From positions 434,001 to 498,000 of the forward strand of contig OZ241339.1 in assembly GCA_965200235.1 (NCBI GenBank): 64,000 nt of DNA. The letters are read 5' to 3'. Source of the stretch: Azotimanducus chitobiosivorans (GTDB taxonomy: Bacteria; Pseudomonadota; Gammaproteobacteria; Pseudomonadales; Azotimanducaceae). Both the position numbers and the translations under genes were made by a program. Position 1 is the first letter of the stretch. Each line of letters opens with the position of its first letter. This document shows, in pieces, positions 42,344 to 51,202 of this stretch. Under the pieces are notes generated by a model. That model did not search any database. It had not been told where the DNA came from and saw only the letters and a list, made by a program, of their open reading frames with translations.

Positions 42344-43018
42344 TTGAATCTCGCTAGTTGGTTCCAGACTTCGGCCGGTGCATCCCTTCGTGTCGCCGAG
42401 TCGCGCGCGCTTGCTGTGGAGTCGGCATCGCTCACCGGCCAAGTCGCGGTGTGGGCGAGCATTCTCGATGTCTCTGAAGACTGGCAGACGCAGAGCGGGA
42501 TGCGGCTGAACGTGTGGCACGGGCTCGGGCGCACGAAGCTGGACTCCGACTTTGGCACATGCGTGGTTGGCCAGATGTCATCGCTCCCCTATGCCACCGG
42601 CGCGATCGATGCGCTTATCATTCAACATGGCTTGGAAGAAGCACCGGACATGAAGGCATTGATCAATGAAGCAGCGCGCGTGCTGCGTGATGGCGGCCGC
42701 GCAATCGTGCTGCTGCTCGACCCGTGGGGCACGGTCGGCGCTCGCTGTCTGCTGGCGAAGATCTCGCGACACCCCGTGCTCGAACCTTTCGCCATCGAGT
42801 GCCGCCTGCCGCTGTTATCCACTGTGATGCGCGTCTTCCGCCGCAATGGACTCATCTGCGAACAGGTCTCGCGCATTGACAGCAGGCATGTCAAGGCGAG
42901 GCTGATTGTTTTTCGCAAGCAGCGCATGGCGGTAGATCTCCCTGCGCAGCATGAGGATGCTCGCGAAGCCAGCGGCTTGGGCCTCGTGCCCGCGAGTCGA
43001 ACCTCAGAAGCGGCTTAG
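42344..43018 (+). CDS. Degenerate SAM-dependent methyltransferase (YafS-like)
   Basis: 224 residues beginning at TTG. The core LPYATGAIDALIIQHGLEEAPDMKALINEAARVLRDGGRAIVLLLDPWG matches motifs of class I methyltransferases (methyltransferase 11 type). The glycine-rich SAM loop is poorly formed, so activity is unsure. In many gammaproteobacteria a protein of this kind lies next to rnhA and dnaQ. Here dnaQ follows after 10 bases and rnhA is absent. Confidence 0.72.
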   Translation: MNLASWFQTSAGASLRVAESRALAVESASLTGQVAVWASILDVSEDWQTQSGMRLNVWHGLGRTKLDSDFGTCVVGQMSSLPYATGAIDALIIQHGLEEAPDMKALINEAARVLRDGGRAIVLLLDPWGTVGARCLLAKISRHPVLEPFAIECRLPLLSTVMRVFRRNGLICEQVSRIDSRHVKARLIVFRKQRMAVDLPAQHEDAREASGLGLVPASRTSEAA

Positions 43019-43028
43019 GTATTTTTCC

Positions 43029-43793
43029 ATGAGACAAGTGTTCATCGACACTGAAACCACTGGCCTTCATGCAGAGTCAGGTGATCGCATCATCGAGATA
43101 GGCGCGATCGAACTTGTCGGACGCGAACGTACCGGCAAGGAATTTCACTACTACCTGCAGCCAGACCGCAAAATTGACGCAGGCGCGAGGGCGGTACACG
43201 GCATCCACGATGATCAATTGACCGACTGTCCGAGGTTTGCCGAGGTGTCGGATGAACTTATCGAATTTGTGCGAGACAGCGAGCTGATTGCCCATAACGC
43301 CTCTTTCGATCTCGCTTTTTTGAACGCCGAGGTACGGAGGCTCGTGCCGTCACCCTGCGAATCTATCGAGTCGATCTGCAATAAAACAGTGGACACGCTG
43401 CCGCTCGCAAGGCACAAATACCCCGGCGCGAGGCATACGCTTGATGATCTGTGCCGACGCTTCTCGATCGACATTTCAGGACGTCAGCTGCATGGCGCGC
43501 TGAAGGACGCGAGCCTCCTCGCCGATGTCTATCTCGCGATGACCGGCGGTCAGATGGGATTGTTCGTGAGTCAAAATACACCTGCGGCATCGGCATCGGT
43601 GCAGAAGGTTGAAGCGGGTGCCGTGTCGAGGCGGCCAGGTGTCAGGCTGGAGGTCTGCTATGCCGATGAGCACGAACTGAATGCGCACGAGGCGTTCTTG
43701 AACGAGATCGATGGCATGTGTGCAGATGGCAGCCTCTGGCATCGGCTTACAAGCGCCCCACAGCCAGATATCCAACCGTCGCCAGCAGCATAG
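43029..43793 (+). CDS. dnaQ: DNA polymerase III epsilon subunit (3'-5' proofreading exonuclease)
   Basis: 254 residues. Exo I is IDTETTGL, Exo II is IAHNASFDLAFL, and Exo III-epsilon is LHGALKDASLLADVYL, giving the acidic and His ligands for two metals. The C-terminal part holds the region that binds the alpha subunit. It corrects replication errors. ATG 43029 starts at the conserved RQVFIDTETTG. Its last 47 bases overlap convergently with nhaB. Confidence 0.95.
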   Translation: MRQVFIDTETTGLHAESGDRIIEIGAIELVGRERTGKEFHYYLQPDRKIDAGARAVHGIHDDQLTDCPRFAEVSDELIEFVRDSELIAHNASFDLAFLNAEVRRLVPSPCESIESICNKTVDTLPLARHKYPGARHTLDDLCRRFSIDISGRQLHGALKDASLLADVYLAMTGGQMGLFVSQNTPAASASVQKVEAGAVSRRPGVRLEVCYADEHELNAHEAFLNEIDGMCADGSLWHRLTSAPQPDIQPSPAA

Positions 43794-45249
43794 TGTAGGG
43801 CAGGGCCATCAGCAGCATACGCCCGTAGGAGAGGCGCACGAGCGGCGCCACTGAGGACGTCAGCAGGAACAAGAACGCTGCTTGGCCATTGGGCGTGGCG
43901 ACCGAGAGCAGATTCGTGCCGGTGTTGACTGCGACGGCGATGCGTTCGAAGTGCGCGCGCGACATGTCGCCGGCGTTGAAGCGCTCCGCGACCTCGTTGA
44001 TATACACGGTCGCGACGAAGACATTGTCGCTGACGGCCGAGAGTGCGCCGTTCGCAAGAAAGAACAGCGATGCCTGACTCGATTGCGGCTGTGCAAACAC
44101 CCAGGTGAGCACGCCGCTGAACAAGTGCTGATCATGGATCACGGCGACGATGACGAAGAACACCACAAGCAGCGCCGCGAAGGGCAGCGCTTCGTGAAAC
44201 GCCTCGCCGAGCCAATGCTCTTCGGTGATGCCGTTGAATGCCGTTTGCAAGATCATGACCGACAGGCCGATGATGCCGACGGCGGCGAGATGAAAGGCGA
44301 GGGCAACGACGAGAAACACCGCTGCGAGCGCTTGCACGCACAGCCGTGCGCGATCAAGGTTGGTCTGTTCGGCAACGCGCTTCGCCTCTGCTTGTCGCAA
44401 GATTTCAAGCAACTTCGGGGGCACCTCTGTGCCGTAGCCGAACCATCGGGTTTTTTCCAGCAGGATGGTCATCGCCAAGCCAGCGAAGAGCACGGGTATG
44501 GTGGCGGGCGCCATGGCGATGAAGAACTCCTGAAACTCCCAGCCGACGCGGGCGGCGATCAAGAGGTTTTGTGGCTCGCCGACCGTCGTGCAGACACCGC
44601 CGAGTGCTGTGCCGACGGCGCCGTGCATGAGCAGGCTGCGAAGACAGGCGCGAAACTCGTCGAGCACGACATCCTCGCCGTCCGGAACCGCGTCTTCAAA
44701 ATTGACATGGGACTCATGGATGCCATGCACGACGCGCTTATAGAGGGCGTAGAAGCCGCCGGCAACGGCAATGATGACGGCGGTGACGGTGAGCGCGTCG
44801 AGAAACGCCGAGAGCAGCGCCGCGAACGCAGTGAACAGGAGCGATAGCAGCCATTTGCGGCGAACACCGAGAAACAGCTTCGTGAAGGAGGTGAGTAGCA
44901 GATCTTTCATGAAGAATATGCCCGCCACCATGAAGATCAGCAGCAGGATGACTTCAACGTTATTCGAGACTTCCGCGAGCACATGCTCCGAGCTGGTCAT
45001 GCCGAGCGCGACAGCTTCAATCGCGATCAGCCCGCCCGATTGCAGCGGATAGCACTTGAGCGCCATCGCCAAAGTGAAAATGAACTCAAGCATGATGAGC
45101 CATCCGGTGGCGTAGGGGCCGAGAGCGAGCAGGAACAGCGGATTCGCGATCAGGAATCCACAAATCGTCCATTTGTACCAAAGAGGCGAGGCGCCAAGAA
45201 AGTTGCGCGCAAACGCCGTGGAAAGCGTCATGCTCGCCATGGAATCCAA
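43747..45249 (-). CDS. nhaB: Na+/H+ antiporter NhaB
   Basis: 500 residues with about ten to twelve membrane helices. NFLGASPLWYK near the start, FTLAMALKCYPLQSGGL, FLSAFLDALTVTAV-like and VGTALGGVCTTVGEPQNLLIA match NhaB closely, as does the end AVNTGTNLLSVATPNGQAAFLFLLTS. It exports Na+ in exchange for protons, which fits a salt-exposed habitat. The gene is divergent from nudC with an 88-base gap and ends inside dnaQ. Confidence 0.95.
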   Translation of the reverse strand: MDSMASMTLSTAFARNFLGASPLWYKWTICGFLIANPLFLLALGPYATGWLIMLEFIFTLAMALKCYPLQSGGLIAIEAVALGMTSSEHVLAEVSNNVEVILLLIFMVAGIFFMKDLLLTSFTKLFLGVRRKWLLSLLFTAFAALLSAFLDALTVTAVIIAVAGGFYALYKRVVHGIHESHVNFEDAVPDGEDVVLDEFRACLRSLLMHGAVGTALGGVCTTVGEPQNLLIAARVGWEFQEFFIAMAPATIPVLFAGLAMTILLEKTRWFGYGTEVPPKLLEILRQAEAKRVAEQTNLDRARLCVQALAAVFLVVALAFHLAAVGIIGLSVMILQTAFNGITEEHWLGEAFHEALPFAALLVVFFVIVAVIHDQHLFSGVLTWVFAQPQSSQASLFFLANGALSAVSDNVFVATVYINEVAERFNAGDMSRAHFERIAVAVNTGTNLLSVATPNGQAAFLFLLTSSVAPLVRLSYGRMLLMALPYTMLLATVGYLAVGRL

Positions 45250-45337
45250 GGGGTGTCACACTGAAGGGCGGCGAGTATACGCGCTTGGCTGCGGGTCATG
45301 TGAAATAAGTCTCAGTGAAGCTCTTGCTCGTGCGAGA

Positions 45338-46204
45338 ATGCACGCGCCGCCGACTTGTCTTTTGCCCATGTGGCCCGATACGCCTGATGATTTTGTTGCC
45401 TGCGTGAAACCTCGTGCCGAGGTGGATCGGACGAGCGCGCTCTACTTCGCATTTGAGGGCGATGCGATGCTGGCGCGCGAGCAGGATTCGCCGCCCTCGG
45501 CGCTCAGCCACGACGATGTGCGCTGGCTCGAACATGGGGAATCCATCTATCTCGGCGAATATGATGGGCGCCCCTGCTTCGCGGTGCAGGCGCGGCGCGG
45601 TGAAGTGCCCGGCTTTGCGGCGTTGAGCCTGTATTCACTGCTCGGTCAAGTCGAGCCGCAGGTCTTCTATCTCGCAGGGCGCGCCTATCAGCTACTCGAA
45701 TGGGACCGCAACCACCAATTCTGCGGCGCCTGCGGGACTGAAACCGCTGTGCACGACGAAGACCGCGCCCGCGTCTGCCCGAACTGCGGCCATACAGCCT
45801 ATCCGCGGCTCAGCCCGAGCATGATTGTGCTGGTATGGCGAGACGATGAAGTCTTGCTGGCGCGCAACGCTGCGTGGCCAAGTGGGTTTTTCAGCACGCT
45901 CGCCGGCTTCGTCGAACCTGGCGAATCGCTCGAGCAAACCGTGCATCGCGAGGTCAAGGAGGAAGTCGGGGTCAACGTCACCAATCTCGAATACAAGGGC
46001 AGCCAGTCATGGCCGTTTCCGAATTCGCTGATGCTCGGCTTTCACGCCGAGTATGAGCGCGGTGAGATTATCTGCCAAGACGACGAAATTGCCGAAGCGC
46101 ACTGGTACAAGTGGGACAGCTTGCCGAGCATCCCGCCGAAGTGGGCTATTTCGCGCTGGCTGATTGACGAGTTTGTGGCGCGCGTGCGTTCGGCTGGCCT
46201 GTAA
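45338..46204 (+). CDS. nudC: NADH pyrophosphatase / NAD-cap hydrolase
   Basis: 288 residues. The zinc ribbon is FCGACGTETAVHD...CPNCGH, the Nudix box GFVEPGESLEQTVHREVKEEVGV, and the NADH-specific motif GSQSWPFPNSLMLGF follows it. NudC hydrolyses NADH and removes NAD caps from RNA. The frame is open from 45173, but that part overlaps the nhaB start, so ATG 45338 is chosen. The 3' end overlaps a small convergent SCP2-like gene. Confidence 0.92.
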   Translation: MHAPPTCLLPMWPDTPDDFVACVKPRAEVDRTSALYFAFEGDAMLAREQDSPPSALSHDDVRWLEHGESIYLGEYDGRPCFAVQARRGEVPGFAALSLYSLLGQVEPQVFYLAGRAYQLLEWDRNHQFCGACGTETAVHDEDRARVCPNCGHTAYPRLSPSMIVLVWRDDEVLLARNAAWPSGFFSTLAGFVEPGESLEQTVHREVKEEVGVNVTNLEYKGSQSWPFPNSLMLGFHAEYERGEIICQDDEIAEAHWYKWDSLPSIPPKWAISRWLIDEFVARVRSAGL

Positions 46205-46514
46205 ATGAAGAGAGGAGCGGAAACACGAGTGGTAGGCCGCCATCGGCGCGAAATTCGCCCTGCATGAAGTGCTCAATCGGATTGGCCTCGCCGAGGACAA
46301 CTGCCCTCAAGAGGTCCGATGAGGCAAAGAACAGCGTTAAATCGAGCTTGGGCTCGTCGATGTCTTCCATGTCATCTATGCGTTCATCAGTAATACGAAA
46401 GCGACACTGGCTGGCGTCATCGCCGTGCCAAGCAAATCCGACCCGCACATCAAGACCTGCCGCCGCCGAGCTATTGAATCGCGCGCGTAAAAAGTTTCTA
46501 ATGTCGCTATTCAC
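46146..46514 (-). CDS. Small SCP2-like sterol-carrier domain protein
   Basis: 122 residues from GTG 46514. LDLTLFFASSDLLRAVVLGEANPIEHFMQGEFRADGGLPLVFPL has the SCP2 layout (xLxxLLxGxLxPxxAFMxGxLxVxGD). Such domains bind lipids or acyl chains. It overlaps nudC convergently by 59 bases and its start is 28 bases from the divergent TonB receptor start. A longer plus-strand frame across the same DNA is arginine- and serine-rich, so I take the minus frame as the real one. No good ribosome binding site is visible. Confidence 0.55.
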   Translation of the reverse strand: MNSDIRNFLRARFNSSAAAGLDVRVGFAWHGDDASQCRFRITDERIDDMEDIDEPKLDLTLFFASSDLLRAVVLGEANPIEHFMQGEFRADGGLPLVFPLLSSFTGQPNARAPQTRQSASAK

Positions 46515-46542
46515 TGACGGAGTCCCAAGGAGGGCGCAACTG

Positions 46543-49041
46543 ATGAAGATTATGGCTGATCGAACGATGGGCGTGCTGCTCGTGTTGACGGGCGCTGCGT
46601 GGCTACCTGCGGCAAGCGCTGAGCCAAGCGCACCCCCACAGGTTGAAATCGAAGAGGTCGTCGTCGTCGGCACGCGCGCGCTGCCGAGATCGATCGAGGA
46701 CTCATCGGTGCCAGTGGACATCATCAGCGCCGAGAATTTTCAGAATCAAGCAGGTTCAGACATGTCGAATCTCATTCGCGCGCTGGTGCCGTCGTTTCAT
46801 GTCAGCGACAATCCGTCGCGCGACCTCGCGGCGCTTCTAAGACCGGTGAACCTGCGCGGTCTCGCGCCCGACCACACGCTCGTGCTGATGAACAACAAGC
46901 GCCGCCATCGCGGTTCGGTCATTCAATGGATCTCGAACGGCGCTTCGAACGGTGCGCAAGGGCCGGATATTTCGGCGATTCCGGCGATCGCGCTTGATCG
47001 CATGGAAGTGCTTCGCGACGGCGCCGCCGCGCAATACGGGTCGGACGCCATTGCCGGCGTGCTGAATTTCGTGCTCAAGGACGATGCCGACGGCGCAAGC
47101 TTCGAGGCGCGCTACGGCGCCTATTACGAGGACTCAAGCGAGGACATGACCACCCTCTCCGGCAATGTCGGCCTGCCGCTTTTTTCCGACGGCTTTGCGA
47201 ATCTGAGCTTTGAATACGGCGAGTCTGCACCCACTGATCGCAGCGTTCAGCACGCTCATGCAAGTGCGCTCATCGACCTCGGCATATCAGGCGTCGCCGT
47301 GCCCGCCAAACCATGGGGGTCGCCGGATGTGCAGGACAGCCTGAAGCTCGTCGCCAATCTCGGAACGCCCGTGGGCGAGGCATCCACGTTCTACGCCTTT
47401 GGCAACTACGCGACGCGCGAGGTGTCAACGGCCTTTTTCTTCCGCAGTCCGATGAACCGAAACGGTGTCTACAAGACGAGCGCCAACAAATTCCTCGTTG
47501 GCGGAGCGGGCTGCGCCGCCAAGTACGGCGATGTGGATTCGACGGCGGCGAATCTCCTTTCATTCCGCGAAAGTCTGCTCGCCGATGCTGACTGCTTCTC
47601 CTTCGTTGAGACGCTGCCACAGGGCTTCACGCCCGAGTTTGGCGCCACTGTCAACGACCATTCGCTTGTTGTCGGACTTCGAGGCGAGCACGTCAGCGGC
47701 CTCCTGTGGGATGTCTCGGCAAGCCTCGGAGAGAACAACCTTGAAGCATTCAACCGCAATACGCTGAACGCTTCGCTTGGTCCGGCGAGTCCGCGCGATT
47801 TTGATATTGGCGAATACACGCAGACTGAAACCAACTTCAATGTGGACTTGGTCTATCCCATCGACATTGGTGCTGCGTCCGACCTCAATGTCGCAGGCGG
47901 CTTCGAGATGCGCAGTGAAGAGTTCGAGATTTCCACCGGCGAATCGGCGTCTTGGGAACTCGGGCCTTACCAGCAATACGGATTCGCGAGCGGCTCGAAT
48001 GGCTTTGGCGGATTTAATCCGGCGACATCGGGCGCGTGGAAGCGAGACAACATTGCTGCCTACCTGGATTTGGAAGTGGATGCGACCGAGAATTGGCGTG
48101 TCGGCGGCGCACTTCGCTATGAGGACTTCGACGGCTTCGGCAGCACCACCAACTTCAAGCTCGCGACGCATCTGAGATTGACCGACAGCATTGCTTTGCG
48201 CGGGTCAGTCGGCTCGGGCTTCCGTGCGCCCACGCCCGGTCAATCCAATGCGCGCAATCTGTCAACGGTGGTCAATGCCGTCACCAACGAGTTCGAGGAG
48301 CGAGGCACCATCGGCTCAACGCATCCGGTTGCGGTCGCGCTCGGCGGTCGCGAGCTTGAACCGGAAGAGAGCCAGAACCTGTCGCTCGGCGTTGTCTACG
48401 CAAGCGACGGCGGTTTTCGCTTGACCATCGATTATTTTCAGATCGATATTGATGATCGCATCGCGCTCTCCGGTAACTTTGATGTGACTGATGCCATCAA
48501 GGCGCAGCTCGTCGCCGCAGGCGTGCCTGACGCCAACGAATTTACTTCCGTTCGCTACTTCACAAACGACTTCGACACCGAGACCAAAGGCATCGATATC
48601 GTCGCGAGCTATGGCTGGGAAACCAATACTGGCAGCGCGGATGTGCTCTTCTCTTGGAACAGCACGGAGACCGATGTCGTCAGTTCATCCAATATTTCAG
48701 CTGGCACGATCAGGAACCTTGAGCATGGCTGGCCAGAGCATCGCGCCAATGTCTCGTATGAGGTAAGCTTCTATGATTGGGACTTGGTCCTGCGCTATAG
48801 CTACTTCGGCGATTGGTACGACGACCATGCTGGCGATGACTTCAGCGGCTACGGCCTCGCTGATGTGCTCGTTCGATACAATTTCGACGCTGGCTTCGCG
48901 CTAACGCTTGGCGTGGAGAACGTCTTGGACGAGTATCCTGATGAAGCCATTAACTATGGCAACGGGCGCAAGTATCCACGATACGCCCCGGCAGGGCATA
49001 ATGGTGCGCTCATGTTCTTCAAGATCAGCGGCTCGCTGTAG
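46543..49041 (+). CDS. TonB-dependent outer-membrane receptor
   Basis: 832 residues from ATG 46543, preceded by AAGGAGGG. A signal peptide (GVLLVLTGAAWLPAASA) precedes a plug domain (IEEVVVVGTRA...VNLRGLAPDHTLVLMNNKRR...MEVLRDGAAAQYGSDAIAGVLNF). The 22-strand barrel ends VENVLDEYPDEAINYGNG... and an aromatic-containing terminus. This subgroup often takes up iron chelates, vitamins or other large solutes; the ligand is not evident. The upstream extension of the frame overlaps the SCP2-like gene and is unlikely to be used. Confidence 0.92.
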   Translation: MKIMADRTMGVLLVLTGAAWLPAASAEPSAPPQVEIEEVVVVGTRALPRSIEDSSVPVDIISAENFQNQAGSDMSNLIRALVPSFHVSDNPSRDLAALLRPVNLRGLAPDHTLVLMNNKRRHRGSVIQWISNGASNGAQGPDISAIPAIALDRMEVLRDGAAAQYGSDAIAGVLNFVLKDDADGASFEARYGAYYEDSSEDMTTLSGNVGLPLFSDGFANLSFEYGESAPTDRSVQHAHASALIDLGISGVAVPAKPWGSPDVQDSLKLVANLGTPVGEASTFYAFGNYATREVSTAFFFRSPMNRNGVYKTSANKFLVGGAGCAAKYGDVDSTAANLLSFRESLLADADCFSFVETLPQGFTPEFGATVNDHSLVVGLRGEHVSGLLWDVSASLGENNLEAFNRNTLNASLGPASPRDFDIGEYTQTETNFNVDLVYPIDIGAASDLNVAGGFEMRSEEFEISTGESASWELGPYQQYGFASGSNGFGGFNPATSGAWKRDNIAAYLDLEVDATENWRVGGALRYEDFDGFGSTTNFKLATHLRLTDSIALRGSVGSGFRAPTPGQSNARNLSTVVNAVTNEFEERGTIGSTHPVAVALGGRELEPEESQNLSLGVVYASDGGFRLTIDYFQIDIDDRIALSGNFDVTDAIKAQLVAAGVPDANEFTSVRYFTNDFDTETKGIDIVASYGWETNTGSADVLFSWNSTETDVVSSSNISAGTIRNLEHGWPEHRANVSYEVSFYDWDLVLRYSYFGDWYDDHAGDDFSGYGLADVLVRYNFDAGFALTLGVENVLDEYPDEAINYGNGRKYPRYAPAGHNGALMFFKISGSL

Positions 49042-49068
49042 TACGAAGAACGTACTTAGACAACTTGG

Positions 49069-49090
49069 CAGGGCTGCCATCGGCAGCCCT
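49069..49090 (+). terminator. Terminator-like hairpin after the TonB receptor
   Basis: AGGGCTGCC-ATC-GGCAGCCCT, a perfect 9-base stem with a 3-base loop, 29 bases after the receptor stop and before sohB. The T-run is short. Confidence 0.6.
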
Positions 49091-49121
49091 TCGCGTATCT
49101 GCTGGGAGAGCCTTGTTCTAA

Positions 49122-50144
49122 ATGGAATACCTGTACGACTTTCTTTTGTTCGCCGCCAAGGCGATTGTCGTGGTGACCGCGTTGATGGCCATAGTCGGTT
49201 ACGCGGCGTCGGCGCGTATGCAGCGTCAGTATGGTCATCGCAAGGGACACTTGGAAGTCTCCCGGCTCAATGTCGAGTTCGACGACTTTGAGAGCACATT
49301 GCGCATGGCCGCAGGTGCGGTGAGTCAGAAAGGCATGAAACAGGCCAAGAAGCAGAGAAAACGCGAAGAAAAACTCAAGGACAAGGTGCGCAGTGACGCA
49401 ACCGAATCTCGCCGCCGCATGTATGTGCTTGATTTTGAAGGCGACATCGCCGCGTCCCGCGTCTCCAAGCTGCGCCGCGAGATCACCGCGCTGCTTACAG
49501 GCATTGGCGAGGAAGATGAAGTCGTGGTGCGTGTTGAAAGTACCGGTGGCACGGTGCATGGCTATGGACTCGCCGCCTCGCAGTTGAAGCGCGTGCGCGA
49601 TTCGGGCGCCAAGCTCGTCGTCGCCGTGGACAAGGTGGCGGCGAGCGGCGGCTATCTCATGGCGTCGGTTGCCTCGCATCTCATTGCCGCGCCGTTCGCT
49701 GTGCTCGGCTCGATTGGCGTCGTGGTGGAAATGCCGAACTTGAATCGCCTGCTCAAGAAGCACGATGTCGATTACGAGATGATCACCGCGGGCAAGCACA
49801 AGCGCACGCTCACGCTCTTCGGCGAAAACAAACCCGAACATCGGCGAAAAGTGCAGCAGGAGATCGATGACGTGCATGCGCTCTTCGGGCAGTTCTTGAC
49901 CGAGAACAGGCCGCAGGTGCCACTTGATGAAGTCGCCACCGGCGAGACTTGGTTCGGCGCGCGCGCGCTCGACTTGAAGCTCGTTGACGAGCTGGTGACG
50001 AGCGATGAATATTTGCTGCGAGCACGCGAAGATGCAGACATATTCGAGGTCAAGTGGGTGGATGATCGCACGCCGATGGCGCGTCTGATGGAACAGTTCG
50101 GGCAAGCGACGACGCAGTTCATGTCGCGATTCAACACGCAATAG
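49122..50144 (+). CDS. sohB: SohB-type membrane serine protease
   Basis: 340 residues of the S49 signal-peptide-peptidase family. One N-terminal helix (FLLFAAKAIVVVTALMAIVGY) is followed by a Lys/Glu-rich helical stretch and the protease core. The nucleophile Ser is in VAASGGYLMA, and the general-base Lys is expected in the conserved Lys region downstream (ITAGKHKRTL). It probably clears membrane-associated peptides in the periplasm. Length and order match SohB rather than the longer SppA. Confidence 0.93.
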   Translation: MEYLYDFLLFAAKAIVVVTALMAIVGYAASARMQRQYGHRKGHLEVSRLNVEFDDFESTLRMAAGAVSQKGMKQAKKQRKREEKLKDKVRSDATESRRRMYVLDFEGDIAASRVSKLRREITALLTGIGEEDEVVVRVESTGGTVHGYGLAASQLKRVRDSGAKLVVAVDKVAASGGYLMASVASHLIAAPFAVLGSIGVVVEMPNLNRLLKKHDVDYEMITAGKHKRTLTLFGENKPEHRRKVQQEIDDVHALFGQFLTENRPQVPLDEVATGETWFGARALDLKLVDELVTSDEYLLRAREDADIFEVKWVDDRTPMARLMEQFGQATTQFMSRFNTQ

Positions 50145-50246
50145 GCACACTCTGAAGAAGCCTGACATCTTGGAAGATATTGGCGTGAAGATTCCAATTC
50201 GAATGGTGCTTTCAAGCAAGTCGGAGAAGTCAATCCTTCTCTGCAT

Positions 50247-51197
50247 TCAAGATTCGTTCCCGAAGATGGGCAGTGCTTGATTGATGTCTGAATGAATTTT
50301 GTACTCTGGTTGGCTTGAAAACAGTCCTTCGTTTTCAATCCTCCCTAATTGAGTTTCCAGATAGGTAAGAAATGAGGCATCCGAGTCTCCGCAAATACTA
50401 TGCCTCCCTTCTTCAATAGCCACTCTCGCCGTCGTTCCGCTTCCGGCGAAGAAATCTAGCACCACCGAACCGGGGAAAGACAACGACCTCACCAGCCGCT
50501 GAATGACTTCCCCAGGTTTCTGTGTCGGGTGCCCCACTCGCTCTTTGGCATTGCCGTTTAGCCTGCAAATGCGCCAAACATTAGTGGGGTTTTTCCCTTT
50601 TTCAATGCTCTCTGGATTGAGCCGTTTATCTCGTTTGTATAGCTCCTTCGTTCGAGTATCGTACGCCTCCCTAACAGAATCCAAATCAAAATAGTACTTC
50701 GAGGACCTTCCAAACCACGCGATTTCTTCGTGTCGATTGGCAAAGAATCTACGCGCACTTTGTCCGTTCGGATAATTCCACACAATCAAATTCACGAACA
50801 ACATCCGGCTTTCAATCCGCATGTGATGCAGTATCGAAAGCAGGTCGCCGCTTCCAGCCTCGCCTTGGAACTGTAAGCCGCCAAATATAACCATATTTCC
50901 GGTTGGTGCAAGCACTCTTTCAGATTCCCGAAGCCATGCTGAAGCCCACGCCAGATAATCCTCATGGTAATCCCAATCCGCAAGCTTGATGTTATAGGGT
51001 GGGTCGCATATTATTAGCTGAACTGATCCGTCGGGGAGCTTTGCAAGTAGATCTAAACAGTCAACAACACCTGCGAAATGATCTGTTCTGTCAGGCGCTC
51101 TCGACAGCACTCCATTGAGGGATGAATGCGCGACACCGTCCCGATTCATTGCGTTCAAAGCTTTGTAACCTGAGTTTCTATGCGATCTGTTTCCCAT
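50247..51197 (-). CDS. Type II DNA adenine methyltransferase (RsrI/EcoRI specificity, beta class)
   Basis: 316 residues from ATG 51197. The catalytic motif LIICDPPYNIKLADWD comes before the SAM motif LDFFAGSGTTARVA, which is the beta-class order. The stretch IFGGLQFQGEAGSGDLLSI, NYPNGQSARRFFANRHEEIAWF and LNPESIEKGKNPTNVWR match the RsrI methylase closely. It would methylate adenine in GAATTC. The start at MGNRSHRNSG matches the RsrI-type N-terminus; the frame open to 51299 overlaps the endonuclease gene. It lies five bases after the endonuclease stop. Confidence 0.93.
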   Translation of the reverse strand: MGNRSHRNSGYKALNAMNRDGVAHSSLNGVLSRAPDRTDHFAGVVDCLDLLAKLPDGSVQLIICDPPYNIKLADWDYHEDYLAWASAWLRESERVLAPTGNMVIFGGLQFQGEAGSGDLLSILHHMRIESRMLFVNLIVWNYPNGQSARRFFANRHEEIAWFGRSSKYYFDLDSVREAYDTRTKELYKRDKRLNPESIEKGKNPTNVWRICRLNGNAKERVGHPTQKPGEVIQRLVRSLSFPGSVVLDFFAGSGTTARVAIEEGRHSICGDSDASFLTYLETQLGRIENEGLFSSQPEYKIHSDINQALPIFGNES

Positions 51198-51202
51198 TGG
51201 TT

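Noticed and set aside
43882..44847. A 321-codon frame antisense to nhaB
   Set aside because: It is polar and His/Asp-rich, opposite a clear antiporter, with no family match.
49056..50246. A 396-codon frame antisense to sohB
   Set aside because: It is His/Arg-rich with no recognisable domain, and is the mirror of a well-supported protease gene in G+C-rich DNA.
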